DNA of 64,000 nt from Hufsiella ginkgonis (GTDB lineage: Bacteria; Bacteroidota; Bacteroidia; Sphingobacteriales; Sphingobacteriaceae). The notes beneath the pieces are model-generated. The model did not search any database, had not been told where the DNA came from, and saw nothing but the letters and a program-made list of their open reading frames with translations. Where the stretch lies: positions 248,001 to 312,000 of the forward strand of contig NZ_WVHS01000005.1 in the NCBI RefSeq assembly GCF_009834915.1. The letters run 5' to 3'. This document shows, piece by piece, positions 49,652-58,605 of the stretch; within the stretch, counting starts at the first letter, position 1; every line of letters starts with the position of its first letter. Position numbers and translations under genes: made by a program.

Positions 49652-50356
49652 TTATCCAGGATTCTTTACTTTTCTTAATTCTTCGACGATCAGCACTTTA
49701 ATCTCATCGTTCAATTTATCTACCTGTTCTTTAATGCCTGAGTCATAGTATCCGCGAATGCGTCTCAGCGGATCTACGAGGATAAACATCGGGCTATAGA
49801 TGAAGTTTCCTTGCTCTAAGGTATCGCGCAAAGCGTCGACCAGGAATCCCCTGCGGGCGATTTCGTAGATCTTATCCTGGTCCCCGGTCAGGAAACTCCA
49901 TTTACCCGCCCTCGCGGAATAGGTCATCGAATACTTTTTTAACTCCGGAGGCGTATCAAACTCCGGGTCGACCGAGATGGTAAGAAACTGCATCCGCTTG
50001 TTCCGGTCGTATTCTTTTACAAGCCCCGAAAGCGCGTAGTTCATGTAAGCACAAGGCTGCCCGCCGCGGGTATAAAAAAAACTCACTACGGTGATACTGC
50101 CGGAATCCGCCGGAAATTTTGTCGGCAACCCATTCTGGTTGGTTAGTAAAAATGACGGTACCGTATGGTAGAGCGTATCCCGGATTTTCTTTCCCCGTTT
50201 CTTATGAAAGGTGCCGGCGAGTTGTTTCGGACCGAATATGGCCAGCGGATGATACCGGTTCTTGCCTTTCTCCTGGAGTAAATAATATAAAAATCCCGGT
50301 AGTGCCAGTATGACTACCAGGATCAGGATCTTTTTTACCGGAAAATTACCGCCCAT
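49652..50356 (-). CDS. SCO-family protein with degenerate copper site
   Basis: SCO proteins deliver copper to the CuA site of oxidase subunit II. 234 residues: one N-terminal membrane anchor and a thioredoxin-like domain (VVSFFYTRG, FLTISVDPEFDTPPELKKY, FILVDPLRRIRGYYD). The family's CxxxC copper motif reads GGQPC here: Gly98 replaces the first Cys and only Cys102 remains. The conserved His near the end of the fold is replaced by Tyr187 (FIYSPMF). Classical copper binding is therefore unlikely. The ATG overlaps the subunit IV stop by one base (TAATG). Confidence 0.87.
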   Translation of the reverse strand: MGGNFPVKKILILVVILALPGFLYYLLQEKGKNRYHPLAIFGPKQLAGTFHKKRGKKIRDTLYHTVPSFLLTNQNGLPTKFPADSGSITVVSFFYTRGGQPCAYMNYALSGLVKEYDRNKRMQFLTISVDPEFDTPPELKKYSMTYSARAGKWSFLTGDQDKIYEIARRGFLVDALRDTLEQGNFIYSPMFILVDPLRRIRGYYDSGIKEQVDKLNDEIKVLIVEELRKVKNPG

Positions 50357-50709
50357 TATTTCAGGTGGAACATGTGCGTATTGAGGTAAGAACCCTCAGT
50401 AAGCATCAGCACGATAAAGTAAATGATAAAAACAAAAACGACGATGATCCCTGATTTTAATGCGACTTTCTCAAACTTAAGGTGCATAAAGTATGCCACG
50501 ATGTAAAATGCTTTTACCAGGGTAAGAATGATATAAGCAAAATTACCGATGCTGCGGGGAAGTATCCCTTTGGGGATCAATACAAGTGCGATGATAAACT
50601 CTACTATGGTAATTCCCAGCAGGATAAAGAAAACCTGCCAGATATTACCCTTGGTCATGGTTGCATGCTCTTCGTCGTGCCCGTGTTCTGTTGTATGTTC
50701 TGTGTTCAT
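50356..50709 (-). CDS. Cytochrome c oxidase subunit IV-type protein
   Basis: 117 residues with a His/Glu-rich N-terminus (TEHTTEHGHDEEH) and three helices: IWQVFFILLGITIVEFIIAL, AYIILTLVKAFYIVAYFMHL and SGIIVVFVFIIYFIVLMLT. Matches the prokaryotic subunit IV/CyoD-like family, which stabilises the oxidase. 12 nt after the subunit III gene. Confidence 0.87.
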   Translation of the reverse strand: MNTEHTTEHGHDEEHATMTKGNIWQVFFILLGITIVEFIIALVLIPKGILPRSIGNFAYIILTLVKAFYIVAYFMHLKFEKVALKSGIIVVFVFIIYFIVLMLTEGSYLNTHMFHLK

Positions 50710-50721
50710 AGTGATCTTGAA

Positions 50722-51423
50722 TTAAACCAGGTAGAAAAATGTAAATACGAATACCCAAACGAGGTCTACAAAGTGCCAGTAAAGGCCCACTTTTTCCACC
50801 ATCAGGTAACTTCCTCTTTTTTGGAAGGTCCCTGAAAGGGTCATGATTAAGATGATGATATTGATGATCACCCCGCTGAATACGTGGAAACCATGGAAAC
50901 CGGTAATGGTAAAGAACAGGTTAGCGAACTGGGTAGCGCCAACATGATTGGTGCCGAGATGGTGGATCTCTTCTGCTGAAGGAACAGCTCCCCACCAGAA
51001 ACCTTCATGGTGAAGGTGTGTCCATTCAAGCGCCTGGCAGCCCAGGAACATGAAACCGCCGATAATGGTTGCTACCATCCACCAGGCAACTTCTTTTTTC
51101 GCCCCGCGGTGGCCCGCCTCCACCGCCAGGACCATGGTAACGGAGCTGGCGATCAATATAAACGTCATGATACCTACAAAGACAAGCGGGTATCCGGCAT
51201 CGGCAAGGCCAGGTATCGACTGGAACACCACGTCGGGATTAGGCCATGATAATTTGCTGAAACGCTGTGCGCCGTAGTAGATCAGGAACGAAGAGAAAGT
51301 GAACGCGTCTGATACAAGAAAAAACCACATCATCAGCTTCCCGTATTCAACGGAAAAGGGCGATTTCCCCCCGCTCCAGGGCCCGGTTTTTACTTCATCT
51401 AAAGGTGATACGATAGTACTCAT
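50722..51423 (-). CDS. Cytochrome c oxidase subunit III
   Basis: 233 residues and about six helices. Family features: YGKLMMWFFLVSDAFTFSSF, FLGCQALEWTHLHHEGF, FFTITGFHGFHVFSGVIINI and the terminal VGLYWHFVDLVWVFVFTFFY. This is the longer of two adjacent subunit III-type genes; both are normally present in Bacteroidota oxidase clusters. Confidence 0.93.
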   Translation of the reverse strand: MSTIVSPLDEVKTGPWSGGKSPFSVEYGKLMMWFFLVSDAFTFSSFLIYYGAQRFSKLSWPNPDVVFQSIPGLADAGYPLVFVGIMTFILIASSVTMVLAVEAGHRGAKKEVAWWMVATIIGGFMFLGCQALEWTHLHHEGFWWGAVPSAEEIHHLGTNHVGATQFANLFFTITGFHGFHVFSGVIINIIILIMTLSGTFQKRGSYLMVEKVGLYWHFVDLVWVFVFTFFYLV

Positions 51424-51433
51424 GTATAGTAAG

Positions 51434-52015
51434 TTATTGGTTCAAAAGTAAGAAAACATATAGATAAATCCATAGGATATCGATAAAATGCCAGAAGATG
51501 GAAGTGATCTCCAGCCTGAACACGTTACGTATTTGAGCGATATTACGCACCCTGCCGAGCATAGCACCAACGATAAGGCCGAGTCCGGCGAGGATATGCG
51601 CCAGGTGCGACCACACGAACACATACACGAAAGATTGCGACGCATTTTTATTAAAACTGAACATGATGCCGCGACTGGCCAGCACGTTCCATGCCTTCCA
51701 CTGGATAACAAAAAATACGATGCCCAGCACGAACGTTAACGCCAGGAACAGCTGCTGGCTGCCAAAACGGAGGCCCTTACCCGCGCGTACGGCCAGGTGC
51801 ATGGTAAGGCTGCTGAGTATGATCGCCGCCGTGCTGTACATAAATTCTTCCGGGAGAATGGTTTTTATACCGCGGTTGGCGCTGCCCGCGGTATAAACGA
51901 TGAACCCGCTTGTTAACCCGGCGAAATAAATAAAAGACGACACCAGGAAAAGCCACATCAGGAATTTCTTGGCCTTAAGGTTCGTTTTGGTCTCTTCTAT
52001 ATTCAATTGTGCCAT
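51434..52015 (-). CDS. Cytochrome c oxidase subunit III-type protein, short form
   Basis: 193 residues, five helices. KKFLMWLFLVSSFIYFAGLT, QSFVYVFVWSHLAHILAGLG and EITSIFWHFIDILWIYLYVF are subunit III features. It lies between ctaB (2 nt) and the longer subunit III gene (10 nt). The two share the fold but differ clearly in sequence, so this is an old paralogue rather than a fresh duplication. Confidence 0.9.
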   Translation of the reverse strand: MAQLNIEETKTNLKAKKFLMWLFLVSSFIYFAGLTSGFIVYTAGSANRGIKTILPEEFMYSTAAIILSSLTMHLAVRAGKGLRFGSQQLFLALTFVLGIVFFVIQWKAWNVLASRGIMFSFNKNASQSFVYVFVWSHLAHILAGLGLIVGAMLGRVRNIAQIRNVFRLEITSIFWHFIDILWIYLYVFLLLNQ

Positions 52016-52017
52016 GT

Positions 52018-52887
52018 TTATTTACTTATAAAATCAAATAATAAGGCCAGCTGCACCAGCGGCAAATAGCCAAACGAACCGAACATTACCTTTTGTGCCG
52101 ACGGAATGTCGAGATTACGGGTCAGTTTAAATCCGCACCAGCAAAAATAAAGCCCCGCGGCAAGTGAGATCCCTCCTATATAATAACCTCCAAAGCCCAT
52201 AATAGTTGGTAAAAGGCTTACCGGTATTAGGACAAGGGTAGAAATAAATACAAACCAGGCACTCACGGCATCGCGCCTGGTGGTGGGCAGGAGCCTGAAC
52301 CCCGCTTTTTTATAATCATCGTCCAATACCCATGCGATGCCCCAGAAATGCGGGAACTGCCATACGAACTGGATAAGGAACAGCACGATGGGGATCCAGG
52401 AGATCGACGGCCTGTCGAACGCGGCAAAATAACCGATCAGTGGCGGCAAAGCCCCTGGAAATGCCCCGATAAACACCGCGATCGGCGACTTCCGCTTCAT
52501 CGGTGTATAAATAAACGCATACAAAAAGATGGAAAAAACCGAAAGCACACCGGTTAGGAAGTTAAGCTGTACCAGCATCAGCGTTCCTGCCAACCCCATG
52601 AACAGGCTGAGCACCAACGCCTGCCCGGTAGTCATCCGCCCTGCGGGAATCGGCCGCCCCATGGTACGCTTCATCAGCTTGTCCAGGTCTTTCTCGATGA
52701 TCTCGTTAAATCCGTTGGCCGCGGAGGTAACCAGGAAACCGCCAACGGTTAAAATAACCCACTGACCCCAATCATACCCGCCCTGCTGCCTGCACCCGAT
52801 AAGAAATGAAACCGAAGCTGAGAAAGCCACCAGAAAGGTGAGCCGCAGCTTGATCAATTCCTTAAAGTCCTTTAAAAAATCCTTCAC
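52018..52887 (-). CDS. ctaB: Protoheme IX farnesyltransferase (heme O synthase)
   Basis: UbiA-family enzyme attaching farnesyl to heme B to make heme O. 289 residues, eight or nine helices. Asp-rich motif one is seen as NGFNEIIEKDLDKLMKRT with MGRPIPAGRM after it; the second is WVLDDDYKKAGFRLLP. The start is GTG at 52887: an in-frame TGA (the ctaA stop) lies only two codons upstream. Heme O goes to CtaA, encoded just upstream. Confidence 0.95.
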   Translation of the reverse strand: MKDFLKDFKELIKLRLTFLVAFSASVSFLIGCRQQGGYDWGQWVILTVGGFLVTSAANGFNEIIEKDLDKLMKRTMGRPIPAGRMTTGQALVLSLFMGLAGTLMLVQLNFLTGVLSVFSIFLYAFIYTPMKRKSPIAVFIGAFPGALPPLIGYFAAFDRPSISWIPIVLFLIQFVWQFPHFWGIAWVLDDDYKKAGFRLLPTTRRDAVSAWFVFISTLVLIPVSLLPTIMGFGGYYIGGISLAAGLYFCWCGFKLTRNLDIPSAQKVMFGSFGYLPLVQLALLFDFISK

Positions 52888-52893
52888 TTCGAG

Positions 52894-53970
52894 TCATTTG
52901 GTTTGCACCGCCGAAATCACCGCAGAACGGGACCTCAACAGTAACATCAGGTAAAACTGTGCCGAAAACAACAACGTCGCCAGCACCAAGTGCGCCGCCT
53001 GCGCAACCGGCGGTAACGCCAGGTAAGCGAGAACGACACCGGTAACCACCTGGAGCACGATTAACATACCCGAGTAAGTTACATATCTGTATTGAAAGGC
53101 CGTTGCCGCAAATTTCTTCCGCACGATATAAAAAAGCGTAAACTGGCCGGCCGTTAGTATCAGGGCAGAATCCCGGTGAAGGTTAAATGTCGCTCCCACC
53201 TGCTGCACCCAGCTGGCGCGATTTAAACGTGCCATCGCATCAGCCACAAAATCCACCTGCTCGCGTACCCCGGTACCAAGCGTAACCTGCACCAGGGTAA
53301 GCAAACAAAGCAATAGCGCTATCAATTGCAGCCTGCTCATCTGCCCGCCGCTCAGCAGCGCCTGGTTCCTGAGCACCTGCGCCTCGAAAAGCGTATAAAT
53401 GCTGATAGCCACGATACCCAGGGCCAGCAGCATATGTACCGTTACCACCCACGCCAGCAAATTGGTAGATACCACGATGGAACCCAGCCACGCCTGGAAG
53501 ATTACCAGGACGATATTGAACAGGCTGGCAAAGAATATACGTTTCCGGGTGCGGAGATATACACGCGACCGGATAACACATCCCAGCAAAAATACGCCGG
53601 TGACGGCTCCCACCAACCGGTTGATGTACTCGGTCCAGGTTTTTGCGGCGTTAAAATCTTCAGGCTCGCGGATGCTTTTATCGCTCCTGATCTTTGCCGC
53701 CATCTCTCCGTAACCCAATACGTCGAGCGTTTTGGCGAATCGCTCGTTTTTCGCGACGCGTTTCTCTACGTATTTCTCTTTATACCCTTCCGGCAGCTGA
53801 CTGGCAGATACCGGCGGCACGTAACTTTCGAAACATTTAGGCCAATCCGGACACCCCATACCCGACCCGGAGGTTCGCACGATCCCGCCTGCCAGGATCA
53901 ACGCAAACAAAGAGAGGATGGTGATGCGGTTAACCGCTAAAAATTTTCTTTCTCCCGGAGAGAACATCAT
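52894..53970 (-). CDS. ctaA: Heme A synthase, COX15/CtaA family
   Basis: Oxidises heme O to heme A for the aa3 oxidase. 358 residues, eight helices. The signature RTSGSGMGCPDWPKCFESYVP near the start marks the family's extracytoplasmic Cys pair; EYINRLVGAVTG, HMLLALGIVAI, FNLHRDSALIL and AHLVLATLLF carry the heme-binding His residues. Two ATG codons (53970 and 53967) are possible starts. It begins only about 12 nt after the T-run of a strong terminator. Confidence 0.94.
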   Translation of the reverse strand: MMFSPGERKFLAVNRITILSLFALILAGGIVRTSGSGMGCPDWPKCFESYVPPVSASQLPEGYKEKYVEKRVAKNERFAKTLDVLGYGEMAAKIRSDKSIREPEDFNAAKTWTEYINRLVGAVTGVFLLGCVIRSRVYLRTRKRIFFASLFNIVLVIFQAWLGSIVVSTNLLAWVVTVHMLLALGIVAISIYTLFEAQVLRNQALLSGGQMSRLQLIALLLCLLTLVQVTLGTGVREQVDFVADAMARLNRASWVQQVGATFNLHRDSALILTAGQFTLFYIVRKKFAATAFQYRYVTYSGMLIVLQVVTGVVLAYLALPPVAQAAHLVLATLLFSAQFYLMLLLRSRSAVISAVQTK

Positions 53971-53981
53971 GGATAAGGGTT

Positions 53982-54030
53982 AAAAAAAACCGGGGTATCT
54001 GTAAGCAATTACTTACGGCAGATACCCCGG
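53982..54030 (-). terminator. Strong terminator after coxI, just before ctaA
   Basis: On the minus strand a 12-bp perfect stem (CCGGGGTATCTG, plus strand 53990-54001, with CAGATACCCCGG, 54019-54030) extends through GTAAG/CTTAC with a two-base bulge and closes on a short loop. A run of seven or eight T follows to about 53982. It ends the act-cox transcript, yet the ctaA ATG is about 12 nt further, leaving little room for a separate promoter. Confidence 0.9.
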
Positions 54031-54049
54031 CATATTTATACGGTGCAAG

Positions 54050-55930
54050 TTAAACTTTTTCTGCCTGGTGGGTTTTCACCCATTCCTGCTGAATCCGTTC
54101 AGCTTCCACATTTCCTTCAAAATCATGCGGAAGGTTCGAGCTCATGGTTTCGGAGAAAGGAACGGTTTGTGGGATAAAATCTTCGTGGTGACCAGGCTTG
54201 CTGTAATCATATGGCCAGCGGTAAACGGTTGGGATCTCTCCCGGCCAGTTACCATGCAGGTGTTCAACCGGTGTGGTCCACTCCATGGTGTTAGAGCCCC
54301 AGGGATTCTGTACCGCTTTTTTACCAAAGAACATAGAATGGAAGAAGTTATAGAGGAACGCCACCTGGCCCAATGCCGCGATGATGGCTGCCCATGAAAT
54401 GAACTTGTTCACAGTTAACCACTCTTTCATAAATGCGAACTCGGTGAACGCATAGTACCTTCTCGGAACGCCGTCGAGGCCCATAAAGTGCATCGGGAAG
54501 AAAACCAGGTAAGCGCCGATAAAAGTAACCCAGAAGTGCAGGTAGCCCAACTTATCGTCCATCATACGTCCGAACATTTTAGGGAACCAGTGGTAAACAC
54601 CGCACAACATTCCAAAGATCGCCGCAGAGCCCATTACCAGGTGAAAGTGTGCAACAACGAAATAAGTATCGTGCAGGGGAATGTCCAGCGCCGCGTTTCC
54701 AAGGAACACACCGGTAAGACCACCGGAGATAAAGAACGAAACGAGCCCGATACCGAACAGCATGGCCGGCGTAAAGCGCAGGTTACCGCGCCAAAGCGTA
54801 GCCAGGTAGTTAAACGTTTTTACAGCCGACGGCACCGCGATAATGAGCGTAGTGATCATGAAAACCCCTCCCAGGAATGGGTTCATACCGGTTACGAACA
54901 TATGGTGCCCCCAAACGATGAACGACAGGATAGCGATACCGATCAGCGAGTAAACCATCGCATGGTAACCGAAGATCGGTTTGCGCGAGTTGGTCGCGAT
55001 CACTTCAGAAGTGATACCCAACGCCGGCATGATAATGATGTATACCTCGGGGTGGCCCAGGAACCAGAACAAGTGCTGGAACAGGATCGGGCTGCCGCCT
55101 TCGTTAGGCAATACCTGTCCCTGTAAAACGATGTCTGATAAGTAGAAGCTGGTACCAAAGCTGCGGTCGAAAATAAGCAGTACCACACCCGCAACCAGTA
55201 CGGGGAATGACAGTACACCCAATACAGCGGTAAGGAAGAACGCCCAGATAGTAAGCGGCATCTTCCACATATCCATTCCTTTGGTGCGCATGTTTAACAC
55301 GGTACTGATGTAATTCAGGGAACCGATCAGCGACGATGCGATGAACAGCACCATACTGATCAGCCACAGCGTCATCCCCAGCCCGGAGCCGGAAATCGCC
55401 GTCGGCAGGGCCGATAATGGCGGATAGATCGTCCAACCCGCACTTGCAGGGCCGCTTTCAACGAAGAAAGCGCCCACCATGATAAGGCTTGATATAAAGA
55501 ACAGCCAGTAAGAAAGCATGTTCAGGAACGGCGACGCCATATCACGGGCACCCAGCTGCAGCGGGATCAGCAGGTTACTGAATGTACCGCTCAAACCGGT
55601 GGTTAGCACGAAGAACACCATGATGGTACCATGGATGGTGACGAGTGCCAGGTAAAACTCCGGTTTAATACGGCCGCCTTCGGCCCATTTGCCTAAAAAC
55701 GCCTCTAATATCGGGAATGATTTTTCCGGCCAGCCTAACTGGATACGGAAAAGGATCGATAAAACCATCCCGATCACCGCCATTACGATCCCTGTTACCA
55801 GGAACTGCTTAGCGATCATCTTATGATCCTGGCTAAAAATATACTTCGTAATGAACGTTTCCTTATGATGGCCGTGATCATCGTGATGACCATGGAGTTC
55901 TAACGTAGTATGCTTTGCTGTGCTTGACAT
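54050..55930 (-). CDS. ctaD: Cytochrome c oxidase subunit I
   Basis: Catalytic subunit holding heme a and the heme a3-CuB site. 626 residues, twelve helices. Low-spin heme His in TIHGTIMVFF; WFLGHPEVYI carries the CuB His, the Glu of the proton channel and the cross-linked Tyr, so the enzyme is A1-type; WGHHMFVTG holds the two further CuB His; HDTYFVVAHFHLVMG carries the a3 and second heme a ligands. The His-rich N-terminus (HGHHDDHGHHKE) is common in Bacteroidota. Confidence 0.97.
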   Translation of the reverse strand: MSSTAKHTTLELHGHHDDHGHHKETFITKYIFSQDHKMIAKQFLVTGIVMAVIGMVLSILFRIQLGWPEKSFPILEAFLGKWAEGGRIKPEFYLALVTIHGTIMVFFVLTTGLSGTFSNLLIPLQLGARDMASPFLNMLSYWLFFISSLIMVGAFFVESGPASAGWTIYPPLSALPTAISGSGLGMTLWLISMVLFIASSLIGSLNYISTVLNMRTKGMDMWKMPLTIWAFFLTAVLGVLSFPVLVAGVVLLIFDRSFGTSFYLSDIVLQGQVLPNEGGSPILFQHLFWFLGHPEVYIIIMPALGITSEVIATNSRKPIFGYHAMVYSLIGIAILSFIVWGHHMFVTGMNPFLGGVFMITTLIIAVPSAVKTFNYLATLWRGNLRFTPAMLFGIGLVSFFISGGLTGVFLGNAALDIPLHDTYFVVAHFHLVMGSAAIFGMLCGVYHWFPKMFGRMMDDKLGYLHFWVTFIGAYLVFFPMHFMGLDGVPRRYYAFTEFAFMKEWLTVNKFISWAAIIAALGQVAFLYNFFHSMFFGKKAVQNPWGSNTMEWTTPVEHLHGNWPGEIPTVYRWPYDYSKPGHHEDFIPQTVPFSETMSSNLPHDFEGNVEAERIQQEWVKTHQAEKV

Positions 55931-55946
55931 ATCTCTCTTCTGTATA

Positions 55947-57272
55947 TTATTTATTTAACGCAATCTTGTTATCCGCGGCAGCTTCATTGGCAGAAGCAGT
56001 CTGCATTTTCTTCTTTACATCATCACTGTAATATAAAGTTTGCTTGGCAAGCCATTCTTTATACTCGGCTTCGCTTACTACGATCACCTTTTTCTGCATG
56101 TTGTAGTGACCAGATCCGCAGATCTTCGCGCAAAGCAGGATGTAATCATACTCGGGCTCGTTACGTTCCGCACGTACTTGCGCAGTCGTTTTGGTCGGTG
56201 TAAACTGGAAAGAAGTGGTCATTCCCGGAACGGCGTTGATCTGCGCCTTAAAATCAGGAATGTAAAAGCTGTGCAGGATGTCTTTTGAATTAACGGTAAC
56301 ACGTACCGCTTTATTCACCGGGAGTACGATATCAGTGCTCATTTTATCGTCCCAGCTCTTGCTGTCGGTAAAATCGATACCCAGTCCGTTGGTAGGCGTA
56401 GTAAGCTTATAGTTACGCAAGCCCAGCAGGTTATCGTCGCCCGCATAACGGACGTTCCAGCTAAACTGCTCACCGGTAACTTCGAGGCTGATCGCTGCTT
56501 TCCGGGCATCTTCAGAAACCTCGGTAATGCTTCTCCAGGTAAAGAACCCGAATAGTACCAATCCCGCCAGTACCACGGCCGGAACGATGGTCCAGATACG
56601 CTCTACGGTATTGTTATGCGGATAGTAATAAGCTTTGCGTTTCGAAGATCCTGCGTAGATGTAAGAAAATCCGAACAGCAGGATATGGGTCAGCACAAAT
56701 ACGATCGTAGTGATCACCAGGGTTACGGTGAACATCAGGTCGAGCGTCTGGCCGTGTTTACTTGCCGAAGGCGTTACGCTCATCGGGCCCTGCACGGTAT
56801 ATGACCAGTAAGCGCCATATATACCCACTACCAGCGCGATCGCGAAGATCATACCCTGGATACGGTTCCAGTTAATTGCTGTTTTCTTGCCCTGTACCTC
56901 TTTGGTAAGCTCGTATAACCGGAGCGCTTTTCCAACAATCCCCAGGAACACACAGAACAGGAAGAACAACAGGAAGTAGTACCAGAATGCTTTGTACTCT
57001 GCCGAATGATCTGCGGGAGGTTTCGGTGCATCAGGTCCGCCGCCTGTCCATGATAACTTGGTGGTATCGATATCGGTACTTACCAGCGGCTCACCGGCGG
57101 CTACGGTCGATCCTGAATCTGCCTGCGCAACTTCTTCGGTCGTAGCGGCGGTATTAGAGGCGGCGGTCGAATCGGCCGGCTCCTGTGCCAGCGCATGCGA
57201 ACCTACACTGAATGCGCAAACAAGCAGTATAACGACTAATGGCCTGATCTTAAAATAATTTCTTAAACCCAT
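55947..57272 (-). CDS. ctaC: Cytochrome c oxidase subunit II
   Basis: Receives electrons at CuA. 441 residues, long for the family: a signal peptide, an acidic Ala/Thr-rich linker (about 30-90), and four membrane helices before the cupredoxin domain. CuA ligands appear as HSFYIPDFK (His) and CAKICGSGHYNM (two Cys, His, Met). The usual Glu between the two Cys is Lys here; that Glu bridges CuA and the Mg site in mitochondrial-type enzymes. No fused cytochrome c domain, so it should receive electrons from ActE or another carrier. Confidence 0.95.
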   Translation of the reverse strand: MGLRNYFKIRPLVVILLVCAFSVGSHALAQEPADSTAASNTAATTEEVAQADSGSTVAAGEPLVSTDIDTTKLSWTGGGPDAPKPPADHSAEYKAFWYYFLLFFLFCVFLGIVGKALRLYELTKEVQGKKTAINWNRIQGMIFAIALVVGIYGAYWSYTVQGPMSVTPSASKHGQTLDLMFTVTLVITTIVFVLTHILLFGFSYIYAGSSKRKAYYYPHNNTVERIWTIVPAVVLAGLVLFGFFTWRSITEVSEDARKAAISLEVTGEQFSWNVRYAGDDNLLGLRNYKLTTPTNGLGIDFTDSKSWDDKMSTDIVLPVNKAVRVTVNSKDILHSFYIPDFKAQINAVPGMTTSFQFTPTKTTAQVRAERNEPEYDYILLCAKICGSGHYNMQKKVIVVSEAEYKEWLAKQTLYYSDDVKKKMQTASANEAAADNKIALNK

Positions 57273-57316
57273 TTTCTTGACAATACGTATGTGCGTAAAC
57301 TAATCTGGTTGTACAA

Positions 57317-58588
57317 TTAAATATGATGATGCAAACTTTCCTCGAGGAAAGGGTGATTTTTCGGCACCAGCGGCCGTTTGCTCAGCGCGTTCAGCATAAA
57401 GAAGGCGAAGGTCCCGGCAAAGCCGATAGCGATCCCTATTTCGGTAATGCCAAATGTACGATGTTTTGACACTGTGCCAGGCATGATCATCATGTAGTAG
57501 TCAAGCCAGTGGCCGCAAAGCAACAGGATCGCAACGAACATCATGAGGTTTTCCTTCCGTTTGTTATCGCGCGACATCAGGATTAGTACCGGCGACAAGA
57601 AGTTGATCACGATATTCAGCCAGAACCAGGGTTTAAACTCCGGTTCCCATCTTTCGTAGAAATAAACGGTTTCTTCCGACATGTTGGCATAATAGATCAG
57701 CAGGAACTGTGCAAACCACACATACGTCCAGAAGATCGAAAAGGCAAACATAAACTTTCCAAGGTCGTGCAGGTGGCTGTCATTGGTCCAGGTAAAATAC
57801 CCTGCTTTTCTTAACAGGATCAGCGTTAAAGCGATCGCGCTTAGTCCGCTCACCCACATGGCGGCAAAGTTATACCAGCCAAACATGGTAGAGAACCAAT
57901 GCGCTTCCAGCGACATCACCGTATCGAACGACCAGATCGGGGTAGTAAATCCGAAGATCACCAGGAAAATACAGGCATATTTAAAGCTTTTCTGGTAGTT
58001 GTTCATCCCGCCTTCCAGGTCCTCGTTATATGAGAACCTGGTGAACAGCATCGCGAAAATGCTGTACAATCCCAGGAAGATCACCATCCTCGAAAGGAAG
58101 AAAGGCACATTGAGGAAGGATGCCTTCCCGGCGATCACCTCATCGTAATGCTCAGAAGCAGGATCCGCCAGGCCATGTGTTGCCCAATGCTTGTACAATA
58201 AAGGAGCCGACACTTTAACGCCTTCCTCTTCTATTTCATGATGTGTAAAAAGGCCGGCCGCACAGATTAAAACCAGGATGACGGCCGCGATCGGCAGCAC
58301 CCTGGCAAAAGCCTGCGGAATACGCAGGATACTTGCCGACCATCCCGCCTGTGCCACATATTGAACCGCTAAGAAGAAAGTTCCGGCCGCACAAACGCAG
58401 GTGAAATAATATCCCATCAGGAGGAGATTCGCAAAAGTTCTTTCTGCATGTGTCTCCGATGTATCGATCAGGAAACCGTAGGCAATAGCCACGATACCGA
58501 TCACGATGGCAATTAAGCTCCAGGTCTTTGGCTTACCTGTAAACTCGAATTGCTGTGAGAAATTATGAGTATGATTATGAGTTCCCAT
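57317..58588 (-). CDS. actF: Alternative complex III subunit ActF
   Basis: Membrane subunit of quinol:electron-acceptor oxidoreductase (alternative complex III). 423 residues and about ten helices: KTWSLIAIVIGIVAIAYGF, LLLMGYYFTCVCAAGTFFLA, VQYVAQAGWSASILRIPQAF, IWSFDTVMSLEAHWFSTMFG and a His-ending C-terminus. Paralogous to ActC but lacking part of the quinol site. 17 nt after actE and 44 nt before ctaC. Confidence 0.92.
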   Translation of the reverse strand: MGTHNHTHNFSQQFEFTGKPKTWSLIAIVIGIVAIAYGFLIDTSETHAERTFANLLLMGYYFTCVCAAGTFFLAVQYVAQAGWSASILRIPQAFARVLPIAAVILVLICAAGLFTHHEIEEEGVKVSAPLLYKHWATHGLADPASEHYDEVIAGKASFLNVPFFLSRMVIFLGLYSIFAMLFTRFSYNEDLEGGMNNYQKSFKYACIFLVIFGFTTPIWSFDTVMSLEAHWFSTMFGWYNFAAMWVSGLSAIALTLILLRKAGYFTWTNDSHLHDLGKFMFAFSIFWTYVWFAQFLLIYYANMSEETVYFYERWEPEFKPWFWLNIVINFLSPVLILMSRDNKRKENLMMFVAILLLCGHWLDYYMMIMPGTVSKHRTFGITEIGIAIGFAGTFAFFMLNALSKRPLVPKNHPFLEESLHHHI

Positions 58589-58605
58589 CGGTCTATTAGC
58601 AGTTT

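Noticed and set aside
50722-52015. Recent duplication of the subunit III gene
   Set aside because: The two proteins differ strongly in length and sequence, and such a pair is usual in this phylum's clusters.
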